Source of the DNA: JBGPIK01 sp041484845
Lineage (GTDB): Bacteria; Desulfobacterota; Binatia; UBA9968
Length of the DNA stretch: 22,024 nucleotides
Direction: 5' to 3'
Assembly: GCA_041484845.1 (NCBI GenBank)
Contig: JBGPIK010000063.1
Location: forward strand, 1-22,024
Shown: one piece after another, positions 14,736 through 22,024 of the stretch
Layout: each line of letters starts with the position of its first letter
How positions within the stretch are numbered: the stretch's first letter is position 1
The notes under the pieces: generated by a model
What the model saw: only the letters and a program-made list of their open reading frames with translations
What the model was told of the DNA's origin: nothing
The model's database searches: none
Made by a program: the position numbers and the translations under genes

Positions 14736-14765
14736 TTGACCGCCACACGCTTACTCGAGTATCCT
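14736..14765 (+). promoter_or_regulatory. Candidate sigma-70-type promoter for the NMT1-type binding protein
   Basis: TTGACC (14736-14741) and TATCCT (14760-14765) are 18 bases apart. Transcription would begin only a few bases before the ATG at 14777, which has no ribosome binding site, so the message may be nearly leaderless. Confidence 0.35.
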
Positions 14766-14776
14766 TCGATCACTCT

Positions 14777-15772
14777 ATGCAATTGGGTCAAAAGTTTCAG
14801 CAGTGTTTTTTCTGCCTGTTAACATCTCTCATCGCGCTCTCGCCCGGCACAGCCTCGGGGCTTGACCGCCTGCGCATTTCTTACTCCGCAATCAATGCGA
14901 CCCAAGCGTTCCTCTGGGTGGCGCAGGAGAAAAATATTTTTGCCAAATACGGGCTGGAGGGCGAGCTTCTTTATATTAACAGCGGCTCGATGAACATCGC
15001 CGCGCTTGTGGGCGGCAGCGTTCAAGTTGCCGGCGGCGGGCCAGTTTCAATCGAAGCGCGGCTAAGGGGCGTAAAGCTAATGATCCTCGGTAATCCGCTC
15101 CCTCTGCTCGCCTCGAATCTAATTACCCATCCCGACATCAAGGGCATTCCGGATCTCGCGGGGAAATTCGCCGGCATCTCGCGCTTTGGTTCATCCACCG
15201 ATCAAGGCTTTCGCTACCTGTTTCGTAAAAACGGTTTAAACGTGGACAAGGACTTAAAGATGCTGCAAATGGGCGGCGACTCAAGCCGCGTGGCAGCGCT
15301 CAAGTCGGGGACGATTCAGTACACGTTCCTCGGCGCCGCGGCCACGGATCAGGCGCGAGCGCTCGGCTTCCGCGTGCTCGCGAGCGCGCAGCAAATGGCG
15401 ATCCCATTCCCGTGGACATCGATCGTGGTCGATGAGAGCTGGCTCAACGGCCACCGCGACCTTACGTACCGCTATCTCAAATGCTCGATCGAATCGATCG
15501 TCACCCTGAAACGCAATCGCGCCGACAGCGAGCGCATCATCAGTAAATACATGAAAATCACCGATCCCAAGCTCGCTGCCACGGAATTCGATTTCGTGAC
15601 GGCGCTGATGCCGGATTATCCCGCCCCGACGTTTGACGGCATTCGTTTGATTCTCGAAAACTTCGGCAAAGAGTATCCGGACGCGCCGCACCGCGATCCA
15701 AAGGAGTTCGTGGACGGCTCGTTTATCGAGCGGCTCAAAGCCGAGCATTTCGCGGAAAACTTAAAGCTATAA
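14777..15772 (+). CDS. NMT1/SsuA-type ABC transporter substrate-binding protein
   Basis: The 331-residue product has an N-terminal signal peptide ending near PGTASG. It is followed by the NMT1-type opening LRISYSAINATQAFLWVAQEKNIFAKYGLEGELLYI and a two-lobe type 2 binding fold: GSVQVAGGGPVSIEA, IPDLAGKFAGISRFGSSTDQGFRY, then EFVDGSFIERL near the end. The ligand is unknown. Like the broken paralogue at 4907-6031, it has no permease or ATPase beside it. A terminator-like hairpin follows at 15906. Codons 267-304 are repeated almost exactly at the right end of the window. Confidence 0.88.
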   Translation: MQLGQKFQQCFFCLLTSLIALSPGTASGLDRLRISYSAINATQAFLWVAQEKNIFAKYGLEGELLYINSGSMNIAALVGGSVQVAGGGPVSIEARLRGVKLMILGNPLPLLASNLITHPDIKGIPDLAGKFAGISRFGSSTDQGFRYLFRKNGLNVDKDLKMLQMGGDSSRVAALKSGTIQYTFLGAAATDQARALGFRVLASAQQMAIPFPWTSIVVDESWLNGHRDLTYRYLKCSIESIVTLKRNRADSERIISKYMKITDPKLAATEFDFVTALMPDYPAPTFDGIRLILENFGKEYPDAPHRDPKEFVDGSFIERLKAEHFAENLKL

Positions 15773-16336
15773 GCAGAGCTTCGTCGCAGGGCACCGCTGC
15801 ATTATCCACCGTTAGAGGAAAAACGATGACACTGTGTCGATCGAGAGGTGAGCCTGGAAGAGCGCGGCACTGAGGCAAACAGGTTCAATGCCGTGTTTGG
15901 TGCTTGGCTAGGCGCTAGCCTTTTTCTCAGGAGTTCGCTCCACAAACTCAGTTTGCCGGCCGCTCCAAGGCACAGGCGCATTGCCTCGCTCTGGAGGGCT
16001 CGTCTCTCGATCGCTCGGGTGAGGGTGATTCTGTCCGCCATAGCCCAGCGCATAGCGAATGCGGACGTCTCGTCTATTGTCTTCGCGATGCAGGGCTTGC
16101 GCCGAGTGCTCTGCGCGACTTTCAATTGCGGAATCCGGGTTGAATAACACCCCGTTATTGGATACTCATTCTCAAGCTGTAATTCGGTGGACAATGTCCG
16201 GGTTGGCTCGGGCGACTTGTGCCGCGGCGCGCGGCGGCCGACAACAAAATCCGGCAGGAATTGCGCCCCCGACAATGCGCGAAACTACGGAAATTCAAAC
16301 CCATACGGAAATTCACTACAAAGGAGGGAATCTTTC
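15773..16336. other. Intergenic region between the NMT1-type gene and the liv operon
   Basis: Open frames are present on both strands, but none has a recognisable product or ribosome binding site. The long frame that runs into livK from 16187 starts in low-quality coding sequence. The only clear element is the hairpin plus T-tract at 15906-15925. Confidence 0.5.
15906..15925 (+). terminator. Rho-independent terminator-like hairpin
   Basis: GGCTAG-GCG-CTAGCC (15906-15920) is followed directly by TTTTT. It lies 134 bases after the stop of the NMT1-type gene on the same strand, so it probably ends that transcript and insulates the liv operon. Confidence 0.65.
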
Positions 16337-17542
16337 ATGAAGACGACTCCTCGAAGCGCGACGTATTTCATCCGCTCCGCGGCGCTCCCGATCGCGGCGC
16401 TGTGTGCAATGCTCGCGGCGGCGCCCGCCGTAGCGGCCGATCCGTACAAGATCAACGTGATCACCTCGCTGACCGGCGGCGCCTCGTTCCTCGGTAAGGG
16501 GGAGCAGGCAAGCCTCGATCTGCTGAAAAAATCGGTCAACAAGACCGGCGGAATCAACGGCCGCGACCTCGAGTTCGTGTATTTCGATGACCAGTCCAGC
16601 CCACAGACCGCGGTGCAGCTCGCCACGCAGATTATGGCGTCCAACCCGCCGGTGATTCTCGGGCCATCCATCGTCGCCATGTGCAATGCCGCCGGCGCCC
16701 TGATGAAGAACGGACCGGTCATGTATTGCCTGTCGCCCGGTATCCATCCACCCAAGGGTAGCTATGTCTTCACCTCGAGCACCTCGACCTACGATCTCGC
16801 CAAGGCGCTGATGCGCTATTACCGCATGAAGGGCTGGAAGGACATCGCCATCATGACCAGCTCGGACGCGAGCGGCCAGGACGCCGAGCGCGGCCTGGAC
16901 GAGGCCGCCGCCCTGCCGGAGAATAAGGACGTCAAGATTGTCGCCCGCGCGCACTTCAACCCGACCGACGTTAGCGTCGCGGCGCAAATCGAGAACATCA
17001 AGGCGGCCAAGCCGCAGGCGTTCATCGCCTGGAGCACGGGCGCGCCGATCGCCACCATCTTCAAGGGCATAGTGCAGGCCGGGCTCGACATTCCCACCGG
17101 CACCACCGACGGCAACATGACGCATGCGCAGATGAAGAACTACGCCGCGTTCCTGCCGAAGCAGCTCTATATCCCGAGCGCGCTCTGGCCCGCGTACGGG
17201 CGCAACCTCGGGGTCGATCCGGCAGTGGAGAAGGCGCAGGAAGCGTACTACGCGGAATTCAAGGCCGCGGGAATCGGGCCCGACCTGCCCGGGTCGATCG
17301 GCTGGAACACCGGCTCGATCGTCGTCAACGCGCTGCGCAAGCTCGGCCCGAACGCCAGCGCCACTCAGCTGCGGGATTATCTAGAGAACCTCTCGGGGTA
17401 CGCCGGCATCGACGGGATGCACGACTTCACCAAGTCGCCCCAGCGCGGGCTTGACCTCAACGACGCCCTGGTGACGCGCTGGGATCCCGCCCAGAACAAC
17501 TGGATTCCCGTAAGCAAGCCCGGCGGCGCGCCGATCCAATAG
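16337..17542 (+). CDS. livK: LivK-like branched-chain amino acid (HAAT family) substrate-binding protein
   Basis: The ATG at 16337 is preceded by AAGGAGGG (16321-16328) and opens directly into a signal peptide (ALCAMLAAAPAVAAD, cleavage near residue 35). A longer frame from 16187 is rejected because it would bury that signal. The 401-residue product is a type 1 Peripla_BP_6 protein: INVITSLTGGASFLGKGEQASLDLLKKSVN, GRDLEFVYFDDQSSPQTAV, ILGPSIVAM and WNTGSIVVNALRKLG. It should bind branched-chain amino acids or a related carboxylate and feed the fused permease downstream. Codon use is clearly richer in G and C than in the left part of the window. Confidence 0.88.
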   Translation: MKTTPRSATYFIRSAALPIAALCAMLAAAPAVAADPYKINVITSLTGGASFLGKGEQASLDLLKKSVNKTGGINGRDLEFVYFDDQSSPQTAVQLATQIMASNPPVILGPSIVAMCNAAGALMKNGPVMYCLSPGIHPPKGSYVFTSSTSTYDLAKALMRYYRMKGWKDIAIMTSSDASGQDAERGLDEAAALPENKDVKIVARAHFNPTDVSVAAQIENIKAAKPQAFIAWSTGAPIATIFKGIVQAGLDIPTGTTDGNMTHAQMKNYAAFLPKQLYIPSALWPAYGRNLGVDPAVEKAQEAYYAEFKAAGIGPDLPGSIGWNTGSIVVNALRKLGPNASATQLRDYLENLSGYAGIDGMHDFTKSPQRGLDLNDALVTRWDPAQNNWIPVSKPGGAPIQ

Positions 17543-17655
17543 CAGACCTCGCCGGGCGCTTGTACCGCAGTGCGTTTTCCGGCTCTCCGCGGAGGTGAGG
17601 ATGCGCTGCGGCCGGCACGCGCCGCCTTGCCGCATTCTTCGCACGCGATTAAGCC

Positions 17656-19553
17656 ATGGAACAGGCGATACAGATCATTATCGGCGGCTTGCTGCAGGGC
17701 AGCGTCTTCGCAATCGTCGCGCTGGGGTTTTCCCTCGTTTTCCGGGTGACCGGCAGCATCAACTTGTCGCAGGGCGCATTCTGCATCGTGGGCGCGCTGG
17801 CCATGTATTCCTTCGAGCAGTCGTTTGGCTGGCCGCTCGTCCTCGCCGCCACCGGCGCGCTCGCCGCCACCGCAGCCGCGGGCATGGTGATCGGCGCGGC
17901 CACCTTCGTGCCGGCGCTCTCGCGCCTACCGGCGAGCAGCATGCTGATTCTGACTGCGGGCCTGCTCACCTTCCTCGAGGGGCTGTCCCTCGTGATTTGG
18001 GGCAGCCAGCCCTACGCCCTACCGCCGTTCTCGGGCGAGGCGCCGGTCACGCTGCTCGGCGTACGCCTGCCGACGCAAGGCTTCTGGATCGCCGGTGCGG
18101 TGCTTCTGATCATCCTGGGGATGTGGTACCTGCTCATGCGCACCGCGGTGGGCGAGGCGCTACGCGCGTGCGCGGAGAACCCGACCGCGGCGCGCCTGAT
18201 GGGTATCGACGTGCCGCGCATGACGCTGATTAGCTTTACCCTTGCCGCCCTTATCGCCGGGATCGGCGGCATTGTGGTCGCACCGATCATCTCGTTCCAA
18301 TTCGACACTGGGCGCTTCTTCACCATCTCCGGATTCAGCGCGGTGGCGATCGGCGGCCTGGGCTCGTTCGCTGGCGCGGCCGCGGGCGGCGTCGTGCTCG
18401 GGGCGGCCGAGCAGCTCGCCGCGGGCTATGTCTCTTCGTTGTTCGCCAACGGCATTGCGCTCGGCCTGCTGATCGTGACTTTGCTGGTGCGTCCCAGCGG
18501 ACTGTTCACTGCGAAAAGGACACGCCGCGAGGACGTGCGCGACGAGCACCGTCTCTATCACGCCATCGTGCGCCTGCAGGGGCGCGGCGCGCTCGCCTTT
18601 GGCGCCATCGCGATTGCCGTGATCGCGGCGCTGCCCTGGGTCGTGCAGGGCGGGCTGATGAGCTCGCTCGTCATCACCGGGATTCTTTTCATCGGCGTGC
18701 TCGGACTGGACGTCCTCATGGGCTATACCGGGCAGGTGAGCCTCGGCCAGGCGGGCTTCATGGCGGTGGGCGGCTACACCGCGGCGATCCTCGCCACAAA
18801 CTACGACTGGCCACCGCTTGCCGGAATCGCGGCAGGCATTATGCTGTCGCTCGCATGCGCGATCGCGCTGTCGCTCGCTACCATGCGCCTGCGCGGCCAT
18901 TACCTCGCGCTCGCCACGCTCGCCTTCGGTCTACTGGTGGACTCGCTCACCGTCGGCATGACCGAAACGACCGGCGGCCCCTCGGGTTTGGTCGGCGTTC
19001 CCTCCTTTTCGATCGGGCCGTACTCCTTCGACACGCCGGTGAAAATGTACTACCTGGTGGCGGCGCTCATCGTCGCGCTGCTGCTAATGCTCCTGGGCGG
19101 AATCCGCTCCAGTTTCGGGCGCGCCCTGCAGGCGGTGCGCACCGACCCGACCGCAGCGAGCGCGCTCGGGGTCAACGTGCCGCGCCACAAGATGGCCGCG
19201 TTCGCGATCAGCGCCGCGCTCGCGGCGCTTTCCGGAAGCCTGTATGCCTTCTATTTCCACTTCCTGTCTCCCGAGATGGTCGGTACGCAACGCTCGCTTG
19301 AGATGATCGCGATGCTGGTGGTGGGCGGCGAAGGCACGCTGATCGGGCCGCTGTTCGGCGTGGCGCTGCTCACACTGCTGCCTACGATCTTCCAGCCGCT
19401 GGCGCTCTACAAGACCCTCGCCGAGGGCGCGCTACTGGTGCTCGCGGTGCGCTACCTGCCCGGAGGCATCTTCGGATCGATCTCCCAGCTTCTCACGGGC
19501 CGAGCCGCAACAGCGCGCGCTCCCGGCGCGCTCGCCCCACAAGAAGGGGTGCA

Positions 19554-19557
<4 letters not shown>
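17656..19557 (+). CDS. Fused LivH-LivM branched-chain amino acid-type ABC permease
   Basis: The 633-residue product joins both permeases of a HAAT transporter. Residues 1 to about 288 are LivH-like: GLLQGSVFAIVALGFSLVFRVTGSINLSQGAF, then ACAENPTAARLMGIDVPRM as the ATPase-contact loop. A charged linker (TAKRTRREDVRDEHRLYH) follows, and residues 313-633 are LivM-like: GYTGQVSLGQAGFMAVGGYTAA and AVRTDPTAASALGVNVPRHK. Each half has its own coupling loop. The ATG at 17656 lacks a strong ribosome binding site. Its TGA overlaps the livG ATG in ATGA. Such fusions are known but less common than separate genes, and they fix a 1:1 ratio of the halves. Confidence 0.92.
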
Positions 19558-20323
<766 letters not shown>

Positions 20324-20324
<1 letters not shown>

Positions 20325-21112
20325 TGCTCGAAATCAGGCGGCTCTCGATCGGATACGGCGGGCGCGCGGTCGTGCACGAGATCGATCTCGCGGTTGAGCC
20401 GGGCCGGATCGTGGCCCTGGTGGGCGCGAACGGCGCCGGCAAGTCTACGCTGCTCAAGGCGATCTCGGGCCTGCTGCCGCCGCTCGCGGGGCAGATCCTG
20501 CTCGACGGAAGTGCCATCGAGCGCCGCACGGCGCGCGAGCGCGTGCTCGCTGGCATCGCGCACGTGCCCGAGGGTCGTCAGGTGTTCGGCGGGCTTACGA
20601 TCGCCGAGAACCTGCGCTTGGGCGCCTACGCGCACCGCGGCCGCATCGGCGAGGCGGGAATTAACGAGCGGATTTCCAAGGTCTGCGAGCGCTTCCCGCT
20701 GCTGCTGGAGCGCACGCACCAGCCGGCCGGCACACTCTCCGGGGGCCAGCAGCAGATGCTCGCCATCGCGCGCGGCCTTATGGCGCAGCCGCGGCTGCTG
20801 CTGCTCGACGAGCCCTCACTCGGGCTGTCGCCCATCCTGGTCGCCGAGATCTTCCGCATGATCGAGGAGCTGCGCGCGCAGGGCATCGCTATCCTGCTGT
20901 CGGAGCAGAACGCGCGCATGAGCCTTGCCATCGCCGACCATGCCTACGTCATCGAGACCGGCCGCGTGGCTCTCGCCGGACGCGGGCAGGACCTGCTCGG
21001 ACGCCCCGAGGTGGCCGAGCGCTATCTCGGCGTGGGCAAGGCGGTGGGCACGATCGGCGATCGGCAGCACGACCGGCTCGTCGCCGGCCTGCGCGAAGTG
21101 TTTCGCGCCTGA
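20324..21112 (+). CDS. livF: LivF-like branched-chain amino acid ABC transporter ATP-binding protein
   Basis: The product (262 residues from ATG 20324; GTG at 20321 would add one) has Walker A GANGAGKST, Q-loop region IAHVPEGRQVFGGLTIAENL, a standard LSGGQQQ signature, Walker B LLLLDEPSLGLSP and ILLSEQNARMSL. VPEGR and SEQN are typical of LivF rather than LivG. It pairs with LivG as the second ATPase. The C-terminus extends about 25 residues past the usual RYLG end (GKAVGTIGDRQHDRLVAGLRE), longer than typical LivF. It is the last gene of the operon; a weak CCCGAG/CTCGGG inverted repeat (21122-21148) follows without a T-tract. Confidence 0.92.
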
Positions 21113-21246
21113 ACACCCGTTCCCGAGTGGAAGGAGGAAATTCTCGGGTCGTGCCTGAGTTATTGACTTATTCGTCTCGCTGCTTCCGCCGCGTGGAGAC
21201 ATTTTCGCGTTTGAGTTTTACGTTTTGACTGCTTGGCTTTGCTCAA

Positions 21247-21546
21247 CTATACGGAAACCTGTTTCTGTTTTACCCTTGCAACTTTGATCCGGCCGGCGTT
21301 CTTTTCCGCCTGAGCAAGATCGTAATCCATCTGCAGCCCAAGCCAGACTTCGGCGCTGCTGCCAAAGGCTTTGGAAAGCCGTATCGCCATTTCCGGGGAA
21401 ATTCCGGACTTGCCATTCACGAGGTTGTTGAGAGCCTGCCGCGACATGCCTAGTGCGCGCGCCGCCTCCGTAATGGTGAGGCCGGCAGGCTCAACGCACT
21501 CCTGGCGGACAATCCTACCCGGATGCGGGGGGTTCTTCATGCGCAT
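21247..21546 (-). CDS. higA: HigA-type antitoxin (XRE family)
   Basis: The ATG at 21546 is chosen because AAGGAG lies seven bases upstream; the longer frame from 21570 crosses that site. The 99-residue product has the HigA/VapI opening MKNPPHPGRIVRQECVEPAGLTITEAARALG, then an XRE helix-turn-helix, MSRQALNNLVNGKSGISPEMAIRLSKAFG, and a short tail with WLGLQMDYDLAQA. It neutralises the HigB toxin encoded just upstream and represses the shared promoter. Toxin-first gene order is typical for higBA. The gap between the genes is 23 bases. Confidence 0.93.
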   Translation of the reverse strand: MRMKNPPHPGRIVRQECVEPAGLTITEAARALGMSRQALNNLVNGKSGISPEMAIRLSKAFGSSAEVWLGLQMDYDLAQAEKNAGRIKVARVKQKQVSV

Positions 21547-21569
21547 GGTGCGCTCCTTTCTACTACTCA

Positions 21570-21848
21570 CTAGTGGTAATCGATCAAATCGACGTCGAAA
21601 GCGTCGCCGCTCTCAAGGCGAAAAATTACACGCCAATTGGCCCGGACCGTCACGCTCCAAAAACCTTTCAGATCACCCTTGAGGGCATGGAGCCGGAAAC
21701 CCGGAAGATCCATGTCCTTAGGAATGCGGGCTCGGTTCAAGACAGCCAAAATGTTCTGCAGCTTTTCGACGTGATCCGGACGAACACCCTTTGTTTCGTC
21801 GTCCACAAAAAGCTTCTTGAGCCCTTTGTGCCTAAAACTCTGAATCAC
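21570..21848 (-). CDS. higB: HigB-type mRNA interferase toxin (RelE superfamily)
   Basis: The 92-residue product starts MIQSFRHKGLKKLFV and contains LPGFRLHALKGDLKGFWSVTVRANWRVIFRL, the standard HigB pattern with basic and aromatic residues used in ribosome-dependent mRNA cleavage. It ends FDVDLIDYH. The start is GTG at 21848 with no ribosome binding site; a TATGAT box only seven bases upstream suggests a leaderless transcript. Full length and intact, followed by higA on the same strand. Confidence 0.93.
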   Translation of the reverse strand: MIQSFRHKGLKKLFVDDETKGVRPDHVEKLQNILAVLNRARIPKDMDLPGFRLHALKGDLKGFWSVTVRANWRVIFRLESGDAFDVDLIDYH

Positions 21849-21854
21849 AGAGTA

Positions 21855-21890
21855 ATCATAACACAGACGCTTGACAAGTGGTAATTGTCA
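21855..21890 (-). promoter_or_regulatory. Candidate higBA promoter with overlapping operator dyad
   Basis: On the minus strand, TTACCA (21884-21879) and TATGAT (21860-21855) are 18 bases apart. A dyad TGACAA (21872-21877)/TTGTCA (21885-21890) overlaps the -35 box, a fitting place for HigA autorepression. Recognised by eye only. Confidence 0.45.
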
Positions 21891-21907
21891 CCCTTGGGCA
21901 CATCACG

Positions 21908-22024
21908 CGCCGCCACGGAATTCGATTTCGTGACGGCGCTGATGCCGGATTATCCCGCCCCGACGTTTGACGGCATTCGCTTGATTCTCGAAAATTTCGG
22001 CAAAGAGTATCCGGACGCGCCGCG
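21908..22024 (+). pseudogene. Truncated second copy of the NMT1-type binding protein gene (runs off the window)
   Basis: Bases 21908-22024 match 15574-15690 with four differences in 117 bases. Three are third-position synonymous changes (Ala, Arg and Asn codons) and the fourth is the last base of the window. The frame reads ATEFDFVTALMPDYPAPTFDG and onward, equal to residues 267-304 of the protein at 14777. Homology stops abruptly at about 21908, next to the higBA promoter region, and no 5' part of the gene is present here. It is therefore a 5'-truncated copy, or the far end of an interrupted or duplicated gene. Confidence 0.8.

Noticed and set aside
15802..16275. Open frames on both strands between the NMT1-type gene and livK
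   Set aside because: The products are arginine- and serine-rich, match nothing I know, and have no start signals. They look like chance frames in GC-rich DNA.
16187..16336. A 50-codon N-terminal extension of livK
   Set aside because: The extension precedes a perfect AAGGAGGG and a signal peptide beginning at ATG 16337, so the later start is right.

Overview
The window reads as a chromosomal piece of an uncultivated, soil- or groundwater-type bacterium with a proteobacterial-like gene style. The clues are several orphan substrate-binding proteins of the TctC/Bug and NMT1/SsuA types, GTG and TTG starts, intergenic palindromic repeats built around ATTCCCGC...GCGGGAAT, and a probable selenoprotein. 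I think of Binatia, Rokubacteria or other former Deltaproteobacteria. That is inference from style; no marker gene here fixes the lineage.

Left part (1-6031, mostly minus strand). The tail of a TctC-like binding protein is followed by an IS200/IS605-type element that has cut into a DUF4238-like gene. Next comes the most notable locus: a small AhpD/carboxymuconolactone decarboxylase-like gene with an in-frame TGA exactly where the second Cys of CxxC belongs, followed by a hairpin with SECIS geometry (CxxU selenoprotein). It sits behind a 60-residue antitoxin-like ORF. Then come a methyltransferase with a histidine-rich N-terminus, a SufT/DUF59 protein translationally coupled to an NnrS-like membrane protein, and an NMT1-type binding protein gene broken by a 100-bp MITE with a clean 5-bp target duplication.

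Middle (6032-15772). A complete sugar-type ABC operon (Tat-exported binding protein, ATPase, two permeases) is flanked by two directly repeated intergenic elements of about 205 bp; a shorter third copy lies further left. After it come an EVE-domain protein, an NhaR-like LysR regulator divergent from a TerC/Alx membrane protein, a small uncharacterised protein that shares an upstream dyad with TerC, and an intact NMT1-type binding protein.

Right part (15773-22024). A visibly more GC-rich branched-chain amino acid (HAAT) operon, livK-livHM(fused)-livG-livF, is followed by a higBA toxin-antitoxin pair on the other strand. The last 117 bases repeat the 3' part of the NMT1 gene at 14777 almost exactly, with only synonymous changes apart from the last base. 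The liv/higBA block is therefore bracketed by a direct repeat, which fits insertion or duplication, or possibly a chimeric assembly.

Overall the window is dominated by solute uptake, with clear marks of mobile DNA. The Sec-containing redox protein is the strongest candidate for something missed by ordinary annotation.
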